Of a DNA stretch of 64,000 nt, positions 53,683-63,088 are shown in pieces (position 1 is the first letter of the stretch; every line of letters begins with the position of its first letter). The position numbers and the translations under genes were made by a program. The notes under the pieces were generated by a model. That model saw only the letters and a list, made by a program, of their open reading frames with translations, was not told where the DNA came from and did not search any database. The stretch spans positions 1,320,891-1,384,890 of the forward strand of contig NZ_MKFI01000001.1 of NCBI RefSeq assembly GCF_001982635.1. Direction: 5' to 3'. This DNA is from Bradyrhizobium mercantei (GTDB taxonomy: Bacteria > Pseudomonadota > Alphaproteobacteria > Rhizobiales > Xanthobacteraceae).

Positions 53683-55554
53683 CTAGAAATGGCTTTCCAT
53701 GATCTGCTCGAGATTGAGCAGAGACCAGATCAGCAGCCGCCTGTTTTCGCGACCCGCAAGATGGTCATCGACCAGGCCGCGAACGGTCTTGGCGTCCATC
53801 AGATCGTAGATGCGGGCGCTGTTGCTGAAGAGCCGGCGCTTCACGTACTCGATGCTCTCGCCCTTGAACCAGCTGGCGTCCGGCGCGGAGAATCCCTGCT
53901 TTTCGCGATCGGCCACTTCGCTCGGGATGTGGCGGCCCATCATCTTGCGAAGGATCAGCTTCCCGTCCTTTGTGCGCTCATAGTAGCGCTGCGCCTTGCC
54001 GCCGGGTTCGTTTTCGTTGAGGCCGACGACTTCCGTGAGATTTCCGAGCTTCATCCTGGCGGGCAGGCGCATCGAGAAATCGACGAGATCATTGTCGAGG
54101 AAGGGCACCCGGCTCTCGAGACCATGCGCCATGGCGAGCTTGTCCTCGACCACCAACAGACCGTTCAGGAACGTCTTGGCCTCGAAGTAGAGCGAGTGAT
54201 TGACGTAATCCTCGGGACGGCGCAGCTCCGATGCGTGCTCCTTGAACACGCCGCGGAAGATGTCGATCGAGGACGTCTCCTTGGCCTCTTCCCACACCGG
54301 CGCCAGCAACTTCGGCATGATCCCGCTCGGAAGCATGCGCTGCCAGAAACCGAAGTATTTCTCGATGTAGTGGTCGAAATCGTCGTTCACCACCGCGCGG
54401 TAGTAGCGCCAGGGATAACCGCCAAACAGCTCGTCGCCTCCGGTCCCGGTCAGAACCACCTTGCCGAACTTGGACGCGAGCTTCGCCGCATAGAAATTCG
54501 GGTAGGACTGTCCGACCCTGGGCTCTTCGAGATGCCACGCGAGCCGCGGCAGCGCGCGCTCCATGTCGCCGGCCTTCAGGACCATCTCGTAGTGCTCGGT
54601 CTTGAACAGATACGACATATGCTCGGCCTTCGACCGCTCGTCGTATCCGAGCTCGACGCCCGAGGCCGAGTTGAGATCGAAGCCTACGGTAAAGGTGCGC
54701 ATGAACGGCAGCTGGCCAGAGGCCAGCGCGGCAATCGAACCGGAATCCATTCCGCCCGAGAGATAGCAGCCCACCTCGACGTCGCTGATCAGCTGCCGGT
54801 TGACCGCCTGCCTGAACAGGCGATCGAGCTCCTCGATCGCGCCGTTCTCGTCGATGTCGTGCTCCGGCTCCTCGAAATGAAAGTCCCAATACTGCACCGG
54901 CTCGGCTATCTTGCCGCCCGGCGATATCTGCAGATAGCATCCCGCAGGCAGGAGCTTCACCCCGGCAAACAGGGTCCGCTCGCCAAAGAAATTCTGAAAG
55001 CTCAGGTATTCCGAGAGCCCTCTCACATCCATGCGCGGCTTGAACTCGGGAAGCGCCCGAAACGCCTTATGCTCCGAGGCGAACATGAACGTCTGGCCGA
55101 CCTCGGCATAATAGACCGGCTTCACGCCGAACCGATCCCGGGCAAGGGTCAGCGTGCGTTCCTGATTGTCCCAGATGCCAAAGGCAAACATGCCATTGAA
55201 CCTGAGCAGCGCGCCAAGCCCCCATTCGGCGAACGAATGCAGCAGGACCTCGCTGTCGCCGGACGAATTGAAGACGTGGCCCCTGGCCGAAAGCTCAACC
55301 TTCAATTCCTTGAAGTTGTAGATCTCGCCATTGTAGGTCAGCACAAACCGACCGTCGCGCGTCTCCATTGGCTGGCGCGACGCGTCGGTCAGATCGATGA
55401 TCGACAGCCGACGATGACCAAGTCCGACGGGGCCGTTGCAGTAGTGGCCCTCCCCGTCCGGGCCACGATGGGCAATGATGTCGGTCATTGCCGTCAACGT
55501 GGTGATCGAAGCGGGGCGCCCGTCGCGATGCAGAATTCCGGCTATGCCGCACAT
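53683..55554 (-). CDS. asnB: Asparagine synthetase B-type amidotransferase (glutamine-hydrolysing), copy 1
   Basis: A 623-aa protein starting MCGIAGIL, so Cys2 becomes the glutaminase nucleophile. IIAHRGPDGEGHYCN, LGHRRLSIIDLTD, YNGEIYNFKELK and SGDSEVLLHSF complete the N-terminal Ntn domain. The synthetase domain has the pyrophosphate loop CYLSGGMDSGSIAALAS, TGTGGDELFGGYPWR and ESRVPFLDNDLVDF. AsnB paralogues in O-antigen clusters can amidate uronic acids to uronamides, so its role may be sugar modification rather than asparagine supply. It lies between wzm and the epimerase gene. Confidence 0.92.
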   Translation of the reverse strand: MCGIAGILHRDGRPASITTLTAMTDIIAHRGPDGEGHYCNGPVGLGHRRLSIIDLTDASRQPMETRDGRFVLTYNGEIYNFKELKVELSARGHVFNSSGDSEVLLHSFAEWGLGALLRFNGMFAFGIWDNQERTLTLARDRFGVKPVYYAEVGQTFMFASEHKAFRALPEFKPRMDVRGLSEYLSFQNFFGERTLFAGVKLLPAGCYLQISPGGKIAEPVQYWDFHFEEPEHDIDENGAIEELDRLFRQAVNRQLISDVEVGCYLSGGMDSGSIAALASGQLPFMRTFTVGFDLNSASGVELGYDERSKAEHMSYLFKTEHYEMVLKAGDMERALPRLAWHLEEPRVGQSYPNFYAAKLASKFGKVVLTGTGGDELFGGYPWRYYRAVVNDDFDHYIEKYFGFWQRMLPSGIMPKLLAPVWEEAKETSSIDIFRGVFKEHASELRRPEDYVNHSLYFEAKTFLNGLLVVEDKLAMAHGLESRVPFLDNDLVDFSMRLPARMKLGNLTEVVGLNENEPGGKAQRYYERTKDGKLILRKMMGRHIPSEVADREKQGFSAPDASWFKGESIEYVKRRLFSNSARIYDLMDAKTVRGLVDDHLAGRENRRLLIWSLLNLEQIMESHF

Positions 55555-55590
55555 GGATGCTGGCCGATCAGTTTGGGTTGAACCTGGAGC

Positions 55591-56586
55591 CTATATCTGC
55601 GCCTTGGCGCGCCGCTGATCGACCTCGTCGATATGGCTCTTGCGCCAATCGATCAGCCGACGCAGGCCTTCATCGAGATCGATGCCCGCGGTGAAGCCGA
55701 TGTCCTGCTGCGCGAGCTTCGGCGAGCCGATGCGGTTGCGGACCAGCGTCGCCTGGCTGCGCGGCGCATAATTGATCGGCTGATTCGAACCGGTGAGGTT
55801 CAGCAGCTTCTCGGCGATCTCCTTCAACGACGTGCGCTTGCCGGTACCGACGTTGTAGAAACGGTCGGTCGCCTCCGCCCCCATCGCGCAGAGGTTGGCG
55901 CGCGCGCAATCCTCCACGGCGACGAAGTCGAACGCTTCGGAGCCATCGCCGAGGATCGTCGGCCCCTGGCCCTTATCGATCGCATCGAGCATCTTCATGA
56001 TCACGGCGATATAGGCGCCGCGGTAATCCTGACGCGGCCCGTACACGTTCATGTATCGAAGACCGACATAGTCGAGGCCGTAGCGGAAGTGGTAGGCGCG
56101 AGCCATCGCCTCGCCGCAGATCTTCGTGGCGCCGTAGAAGTTCTTGTTGTTGAAGGGATGATCTTCCGTCATCGGTTCCTCGACGGCGTCGCCGTAGACC
56201 GACGCCGACGACGACCAGACCAGGCGCTTGACGCCGTTGCGCACGCAGCCGTCGAGCACGTTGAACATGCCCTTGACGTTGACCTCAAAGGCCGTGCGCG
56301 GGAATTCATGGCACTGCAGCAGCCACAGAGCGGCGAACTGGAAAACGCCGTCAGCCCCCTTCAGGGCGGAATCGAGGATGTCGGTCTGCGTGATGTCGCC
56401 GCCGGCCTCGAAGATCTTGACCCGGGGATCGCGCAGCGCGCCGGCGAGATTTTCATGCGTGCCACGCACGAAGTTGTCGTAAATCACGATCTCGCCGACG
56501 TCGGTCTTGGTCAGCTGATCGACTGCGTGCGACCCGATGAGCCCGGCCCCACCGATGACGACGAACTTCTTTCCGCGAATATCCAT
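55591..56586 (-). CDS. NAD-dependent UDP-sugar epimerase/dehydratase (extended SDR)
   Basis: A 331-aa SDR with a full active site: FVVIGGAGLIGSHAVDQL for NAD, VWSSSASVYGDAVEEPMT (Ser) and FYGATKICGEAMARAY (YxxxK). YMNVYGPRQDYRGAYIAVI and the C-terminal region resemble UDP-glucose or UDP-GlcNAc(A) 4-epimerases. The insert LWLLQCHEFPRTAFEVNVKG corresponds to the substrate-specificity region. It lies 4 bases after wbpD, so it may convert the diacetamido uronic acid or its precursor to the galacto or manno form. Confidence 0.9.
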   Translation of the reverse strand: MDIRGKKFVVIGGAGLIGSHAVDQLTKTDVGEIVIYDNFVRGTHENLAGALRDPRVKIFEAGGDITQTDILDSALKGADGVFQFAALWLLQCHEFPRTAFEVNVKGMFNVLDGCVRNGVKRLVWSSSASVYGDAVEEPMTEDHPFNNKNFYGATKICGEAMARAYHFRYGLDYVGLRYMNVYGPRQDYRGAYIAVIMKMLDAIDKGQGPTILGDGSEAFDFVAVEDCARANLCAMGAEATDRFYNVGTGKRTSLKEIAEKLLNLTGSNQPINYAPRSQATLVRNRIGSPKLAQQDIGFTAGIDLDEGLRRLIDWRKSHIDEVDQRRAKAQI

Positions 56587-56590
56587 TTTT

Positions 56591-58137
<1,547 letters not shown>

Positions 58138-58141
58138 TCAC

Positions 58142-58192
58142 GCTTGCTTCAGGCAAGCTACCGCACTTGGGGTGAATCGAACCTCCCCAAGT
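58142..58192 (-). promoter_or_regulatory. Two stem-loops in the leader before wbpB
   Basis: Between the stop of the NusG-like gene and wbpB. Hairpin A pairs GCTTGC (58142-58147) with GCAAGC (58153-58158) around a 5-nt loop. Hairpin B pairs ACTTGGGG (58165-58172) with CCCCAAGT (58185-58192), a perfect 8-bp stem with a 12-nt loop. No clear U-tract follows on the minus strand, so they look more like an attenuator or a loading site for the specialised NusG than a simple terminator. Confidence 0.5.
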
Positions 58193-58232
58193 CGCACTTA
58201 AACGAATGCCTGCCAAACTGCGGCAGACAAAT

Positions 58233-58736
58233 TCACGACGCGGCGAGCAGATCCGCCCCGACAAACACACGCACCTTCCGGCCCAGCAGATTCAAGAGAA
58301 CCGCGACGCGGTCGTGATCGCTGACATCTTCCACGAGCGCAAGGCTGTCAACGAACGCGCCATCGACGATGCGCACTTGATCGCCCGGCGAGAAGGCCGG
58401 CCGACGCGCCAGTTCGATGAAGCCGCTGCGGTCCTCACGGACCTTCAATGCATCGATCACGCGGTCCTCGACCAGCGCCGGCCGGTCGCCGACGCAGACG
58501 AGATGCGACACACCGAGTGTCGACTGGATGGCGCGCCAGCGCTGGGCTGCGAGATCGATTGCGACAAAGAGGTAACGCGGAAACAGCGGCCGCGCCACGG
58601 TCTCCACCTTCCGGGCATGACTGCGACGCTTCAGATAACGCGGAAGATAGACCGAGTACCCCTGCTGCCCGAGGTTGATCGCCGCCTTGATCTCGGCATT
58701 GACCTGGGTCTGCACCACGTACCAGCTGGACGCCAT
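58233..58736 (-). CDS. Specialised NusG/RfaH-like transcription antitermination factor
   Basis: A 167-aa NusG paralogue. The NGN domain has WYVVQTQVNAEIKAAINL, VYLPRYLKRRSHARK and PLFPRYLFVAIDL with conserved aromatic and Arg residues. The C-terminal KOW domain is seen in FSPGDQVRIVDGAFVDSLAL and a short basic end. Shorter than housekeeping NusG and placed at the head of a long polysaccharide operon, it fits RfaH/UpxY/LoaP-like factors that let RNA polymerase read through long gene clusters. The start shares TGATG with the upstream regulator stop. Confidence 0.9.
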   Translation of the reverse strand: MASSWYVVQTQVNAEIKAAINLGQQGYSVYLPRYLKRRSHARKVETVARPLFPRYLFVAIDLAAQRWRAIQSTLGVSHLVCVGDRPALVEDRVIDALKVREDRSGFIELARRPAFSPGDQVRIVDGAFVDSLALVEDVSDHDRVAVLLNLLGRKVRVFVGADLLAAS

Positions 58737-59377
58737 CACACCGCCCCCTTGTGTTGGGGAGGACGCAGTCCGAGCAGGTCCGGCGCGAGTACCTTTTCCG
58801 GCCCGAAGCTGCTCACGGCCTGGTCGAACGCACTCGCGGCAGCGGTGAGATGGGTGACGACGACCGCATCGAACGGCTCATCGATCATTGCGTAGGACGG
58901 CACGACCTTGACGCCGATGAAGCGCGTTTCCGCCTCGTCCGGATCAACGATGGCGACGATGGAAACCGGCCCGTCGACCGCGCACAAAATGGCGATTTCG
59001 CACAGATCGGATTTGCCGGCGAGCACGACCCGTCTGAAGCCGAGCGCCTGAGCACGATCGAATATCCTGCCGTACTCCTCCTTCGCCTTGCGAAACAGCG
59101 AGAAGGACGACGAAAGGAATTGCACCGTCAGCCGCGATTTTTCGGAGAACCCCTGGGGCGTCAGATAGTAGGCATATCGGCGCGCCGGCGCTTGTCCGAC
59201 CTTCACGAAGCCCTTCTTGACCGCGCGCTTCAGGTACGCGTTGACGAGGCCAAGCGCGACGCCGAGTTCGGCCGCGATGCGCCGCTGCGATCGCGCGCCA
59301 TCCTCCTCAACGGAGGTGAGCAGACCGAGCACCAGCCGATCGCTGTCGTTCTCGCCTGTCGGTAGGATGCTCGCCAT
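58736..59377 (-). CDS. Winged-helix transcriptional regulator with C-terminal Rossmann-like domain
   Basis: A 213-aa protein. Residues 1-80 form a winged helix (RSQRRIAAELGVALGLVNAYL, KKGFVKVGQAPARRYAYYLT). The rest (FRRVVLAGKSDLCEIAILCA, VSIVAIVDPDEAETRFIGVK, DEPFDAVVVTHLT) looks like a Rossmann domain of the type found beside sugar-nucleotide enzymes, which could sense a pathway metabolite. The ATG at 59377 has AAAGGCGAG upstream. Two palindromes GTTCA-N5-TGAAC lie 34 and 62 bases before the start, consistent with autoregulation. Coupled to the NusG-like gene. Confidence 0.85.
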   Translation of the reverse strand: MASILPTGENDSDRLVLGLLTSVEEDGARSQRRIAAELGVALGLVNAYLKRAVKKGFVKVGQAPARRYAYYLTPQGFSEKSRLTVQFLSSSFSLFRKAKEEYGRIFDRAQALGFRRVVLAGKSDLCEIAILCAVDGPVSIVAIVDPDEAETRFIGVKVVPSYAMIDEPFDAVVVTHLTAAASAFDQAVSSFGPEKVLAPDLLGLRPPQHKGAV

Positions 59378-59410
59378 CTCGCCTTTTCCCCTGGGGGAGG
59401 CTGGTAGCGC

Positions 59411-59453
59411 GTTCACACAATGAACGTCAAGCAAAATTGTTCACGCGATGAAC
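59411..59453. promoter_or_regulatory. Paired operator palindromes GTTCA-N5-TGAAC
   Basis: Site 1 GTTCACACAATGAAC (59411-59425) and site 2 GTTCACGCGATGAAC (59439-59453) have identical 5-bp arms and are 28 bp centre to centre, so on nearly the same helix face. The gap 59378-59574 holds no gene. A third copy is at 62768-62782. They are the best candidate binding sites for the adjacent winged-helix regulator. Confidence 0.65.
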
Positions 59454-59574
59454 GCGTCAACGCACTGATTTGTATCGTATTTTTGTTCCGTCGCCTGTGG
59501 CAAGACGGTCACAGATCACACAGGATCACGTGGTCGAGGCCTACTCAGGTTGAGCCAGGTCTAGGGAGCCAAGT

Positions 59575-60786
59575 CTAGGGAGTTAGGTGAGCCAGGTACC
59601 GCGCGGCGAGCACGGAGTAGCTATATCGCTGCGCCACCGCGATCCGTTCGCTCTGTGGACGTGTCGGGCCGTCCAGTGCGGCGACAAGAGATTTGGCGAG
59701 CACGGCAGGATCATCCGGCTCGCATCGCGAGGTCACCAGGTCTTCGAGCCCGGCAAGCGCCCGCTCCTCGCAGGCAATGACGCTGCGCGCTGCAAACAGG
59801 CAGTAGTCGAACAGCTTGTTCGGACTGATGCCATGGTGATAGAGCGCGTTCTTGTGGAAGGATACCACCGCGCAATCGGATGCGTGCAGCATCCCGTGCA
59901 CGATCGATCGATCGACCTCATCCTGGAATTCCAAATTCGCAAGCCCTGCCGCGCGCTGCTTCAGCTCGGTCCGCGACGTGCCGGAGCCGATGAGGACGAA
60001 GTAGATCTCGGGATTCGTCCTGCCCAGCGCCATGGCGGCATCGATGATGACCTCCATGGCGTTGGGCGGGCCCATACCGCCTGCGTAGAGCACGACCCGC
60101 CGGCCCAGCCGCTTCATTGCATTGATGCGATCGATGAACTCGTGATTGAGATTCTGAATATCTTGCGCGCTTTGAATTTCGGCGTCGGAGACCCCGTTGG
60201 GTATCCACAGAAACCGGCTGGCCGGCAAACCGCGCGCACGCATATGGGGCTCCGCCCCTGCCAACAGGCATACAACACGCTCCGCGACGCGATAGGCCGC
60301 CCGCTCCTTCCAGCCGAGCGCCTTCATCAGCGGATGCCATGCCGGAGTCATCCCGAGCGATATGATACTCTCCGGCCACAAATCACGAATTTCGACCCAG
60401 AACCTGGCGCCAAATCGCTGCGCGACCTGATGCGCCGCCGAAATGAAAAACAGATGGGGGCTCGAGGCGATCACAAGGTCCGGTGCGCCAAACTGCCCGG
60501 CTATCGCGGCCGAACCCTCGCGAAGGCGCGGCCCGAACGACAGATTGTTCCGAAGCCTGCCGACGCTGCCTTGGCCGTAGCGCGGGGTATCGAGAAACCA
60601 GAAGTCGACGCCGTTGATGCGGCTCGGCCCGGGAGCCCGCGGCTCCCTGTGCAGATGATGGAAGCCCGCGCTGACCACCACCACGCGATGCCCCATTTTT
60701 CCCCAGGCGTCGGCCAGCCAGAACGGCCGCCAGTGGCGGCCGAGGCCCGGCCCTCCGGCGAAGGGATGCAACAGCCAGATATTCAT
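59575..60786 (-). CDS. Family 4 glycosyltransferase (WbuB-like)
   Basis: A 403-aa GT-B enzyme. The N-terminal lobe has NIWLLHPFAGGPGLGRHWRP and VIASSPHLFFISAAHQVA; the WVEIRDLWPESIISLG block is typical of WbuB-like fucosamine transferases. The donor lobe shows VVLYAGGMGPPNAMEVIIDA, IYFVLIGSGTSRTEL and YHHGISPNKLFDYCLFAARS (the usual E-x7-E region is changed to GISPNKLFDYCLFA, as in that subfamily). It likely transfers an N-acetylated deoxy or uronic sugar to a lipid-linked acceptor. The asnB copy 2 gene ends upstream, 71 bases away. Confidence 0.88.
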   Translation of the reverse strand: MNIWLLHPFAGGPGLGRHWRPFWLADAWGKMGHRVVVVSAGFHHLHREPRAPGPSRINGVDFWFLDTPRYGQGSVGRLRNNLSFGPRLREGSAAIAGQFGAPDLVIASSPHLFFISAAHQVAQRFGARFWVEIRDLWPESIISLGMTPAWHPLMKALGWKERAAYRVAERVVCLLAGAEPHMRARGLPASRFLWIPNGVSDAEIQSAQDIQNLNHEFIDRINAMKRLGRRVVLYAGGMGPPNAMEVIIDAAMALGRTNPEIYFVLIGSGTSRTELKQRAAGLANLEFQDEVDRSIVHGMLHASDCAVVSFHKNALYHHGISPNKLFDYCLFAARSVIACEERALAGLEDLVTSRCEPDDPAVLAKSLVAALDGPTRPQSERIAVAQRYSYSVLAARYLAHLTP

Positions 60787-60857
60787 CCATCAACTCAAAG
60801 AAGAGACCGACAAGACGGCAATGACGACGGCCAGGCCAAGGCGAGAACGCGAAACCT

Positions 60858-62672
60858 TCATGGCGCCTGGACCTGGAATCGCTCACCCCAGAGCGCAACG
60901 CAATAGAGCCTCCAGCGCATTCCGAGATCGAGCCGGTGAAATTTCTTCTTGAGCATCGGCATGTCGACATAGCGGGCCAAGAGCTCGCTGGCGATCACCC
61001 GGTCGTACATCGCGGCCGAATGCCGCGTCAGCCATAGCTGATCCGGTGCGGCAAAACCGATCTTGTCCTTTCGCCAGGTGATGCGGGATGGCAGAAGATC
61101 ATTCATGGCCATGCGCAGCGGCCACTTCGCCCAGCCCTTGTTCAGCTTGATGCGCGTCGGAAGCGCCAGCGCAAATTCGACGAAGCGATAATCGAGAAAC
61201 GGCAGTCGCGTTTCGATGCCAAACCGCATGGAATTCTTGTCTTCGAACCGCAACAGCATCGGCAGATTGGTTTCCGTGATCTCCAGAAACTGCATGCCCT
61301 GCGCATCTTTGGTGGCCCGCGCGAAGCGGCGAAGCGGCTCCGGCAGGCCGGGATTCTTCAGGAAAGCATAGCGCCAGCGATAGTAGGCTCCGCGCAGCCC
61401 CGCTGAGCTCGCCCCGAACAAGTACATCAGCAATCGCCGGTACGAAACACCGGCTTGCGTCGCGGCACGGAAGGCCCGAAGAAATCCACGCACACCGGCG
61501 CTGCGAAAATGGTCGAGCAGCCAGGCGGCATAGTAGCGATGATACCCGAGCAGCGTCTCATCACCGCCCTGGCCGTCGAGAAGCACGATCACGCCGTTCG
61601 ATCGCGCGGACTTCATCACCTCGTGCTGCATCATGATCGAAGGGCCGGCGAATGGCTCCTCCTGGACCTCCAGCAAGGCTTCCGCGGTCGACGCGAAGTC
61701 TTCATAGCCGGGCTTCGTGCGCAACCAGTTCAGTTCCGATTTCGCCGCCACTTCAGCCGCATAGGCTTCTTCATTGTTGCTCTCCTGCTCACTCACCGCG
61801 GTGATGGCAAAGAAGCGCTCGTTGGAGCCTTGCGCATACCGTCTCGCCGCGAGCGTCGCGACGCTCGAACTGTCCAGTCCGCCGGACAGGCAGGTTCCGA
61901 CGCGAACGTCGGAGCGGAGGCGCAGACGTATCGCGTCGTCCAGGAGCTCCCGCAGCAATCCGGCTGAACTTTTTTCATCGGTTGCAGGCTGGCGCGGCGC
62001 GAGCGAATAGTAGCGTTCGATCTCGGACTTGCCCGTCGCTATGTCGAGGCGCATCCAATGTCCGGGCGGCAGCTTGTCGATGCCCTTGAAGAAGGTTCGA
62101 CTGGTATGATCGGTCAGGCCGCACACAAGGAAATCGTTGACCAGATCGTCATCCGCGACCGGGCGCTCGATCAACGGAAGCAGTTGCCGGATTTCCGAGC
62201 CGAACGCGAACTGAGTGGCGGTGTCGACATAGTAGAACGGCTTGACGCCGAACCGATCGCGGGCACAGAACAGTGTATTGTCGCGCTCGTCGTGGATCGC
62301 AAACGACCACATGCCGTTGAAGCGCTCGAGGCATTTCGTGCCCCAGCAGATATAGGCCGCGAGCAGCACCTCAGTGTCCGAGGCGGTGAAGAAGGCGTAG
62401 CCGAGCGACTCGAGCTCGGTGCGGAGCTCGAGATAATTGTAGATCTCGCCGTTGTAGGTGATCCAGACCGGGAAGCGCCGATCGCGCATCGGCTGCGCAC
62501 CGTCGTCGGTCAGATCGATGATCGCCAGCCGGCGGTGCCCGAGCCCGACATTGCCGTTGACCCTCACTCCGCGCCCATCCGGTCCACGGTGAGCCACGAG
62601 ATCAGTCAACTGGTCCACCCGGCGGGCATCGACGGATCCGGTCTTATCTACGAGGCCGAATATGCCGCACAC
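60858..62672 (-). CDS. asnB: Asparagine synthetase B-type amidotransferase (glutamine-hydrolysing), copy 2
   Basis: The true start is a GTG at 62672, which gives MCGIFGLVDKTG with Cys2 as nucleophile; the in-frame ATG at 62775-62777 would bury that Cys. The 604-aa protein has LVAHRGPDGRGVRVN, LGHRRLAIIDLTD, YNGEIYNYLELR, TCLSGGLDSSSVATLA and LDGQGGDETLLGYHRYY, so both active sites look intact. It is well diverged from copy 1. A GTTCA-N5-TGAAC palindrome lies 96 bases upstream. Probable role: amide formation on a sugar acid, or local asparagine supply. Confidence 0.92.
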   Translation of the reverse strand: MCGIFGLVDKTGSVDARRVDQLTDLVAHRGPDGRGVRVNGNVGLGHRRLAIIDLTDDGAQPMRDRRFPVWITYNGEIYNYLELRTELESLGYAFFTASDTEVLLAAYICWGTKCLERFNGMWSFAIHDERDNTLFCARDRFGVKPFYYVDTATQFAFGSEIRQLLPLIERPVADDDLVNDFLVCGLTDHTSRTFFKGIDKLPPGHWMRLDIATGKSEIERYYSLAPRQPATDEKSSAGLLRELLDDAIRLRLRSDVRVGTCLSGGLDSSSVATLAARRYAQGSNERFFAITAVSEQESNNEEAYAAEVAAKSELNWLRTKPGYEDFASTAEALLEVQEEPFAGPSIMMQHEVMKSARSNGVIVLLDGQGGDETLLGYHRYYAAWLLDHFRSAGVRGFLRAFRAATQAGVSYRRLLMYLFGASSAGLRGAYYRWRYAFLKNPGLPEPLRRFARATKDAQGMQFLEITETNLPMLLRFEDKNSMRFGIETRLPFLDYRFVEFALALPTRIKLNKGWAKWPLRMAMNDLLPSRITWRKDKIGFAAPDQLWLTRHSAAMYDRVIASELLARYVDMPMLKKKFHRLDLGMRWRLYCVALWGERFQVQAP

Positions 62673-63088
62673 GAAATGCCTATCCAGATTGGTTCGATCA
62701 CGCGGCTCGATATGACCGCCGCCTCGGATGATGTGCGCAATGATACCAGGTGCCGCCCTCTTAGCCCGTTCATGCATTGAACGTCAATGTTTCGACGCCG
62801 ATCCAGTCGGGATGTTGCCGGGCGAGAGATGATGACGGAGCAGCCGCGGTCTCTCGCCGAAGTCATTATCGAGCGAGCCGGCTGCTTTCCACGGACAAGG
62901 AACCTGAGCTCGGCGGAGCGGCCTCCAATAGACCGAGCGACGCCCCGTTCAGCAGTCGCCTCAGCGCAAATGTGTGCTAGATGTGGCGCCGCCGAACACC
63001 ACGAGTGAGACAATTGGACCTGTTCAGATCGACAGCCCCAACGGAGGCCGCGCTTCAGGCCGGCGACGTCGCTAAACCTGACTGGACG
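62673..63088. promoter_or_regulatory. Divergent promoter region with third GTTCA-N5-TGAAC palindrome
   Basis: About 415 bases between asnB copy 2 and the last gene. The palindrome GTTCATGCATTGAAC is at 62768-62782 and is followed by GTCAA, as is site 1 at 59411. Short open frames here overlap each other and show no codon bias or ribosome site, so I treat the region as non-coding except for a possible 5' extension of the next gene. Confidence 0.55.

Noticed and set aside
53662..55581. Long plus-strand open frame opposite asnB copy 1
   Set aside because: A mirror frame with His/Arg/Leu-rich composition; the minus-strand AsnB reading is complete.
59540..59600. Imperfect direct repeats (GAGCCAGGT, GTCTAGGGAG) around the WbuB-like gene stop
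   Set aside because: Short and imprecise; no sign of a site-specific attachment or mobile element.
60858..62777. Use of the upstream ATG at 62777 as start of asnB copy 2
   Set aside because: It would place 35 residues before the catalytic Cys; the GTG at 62672 gives the required MCG start.
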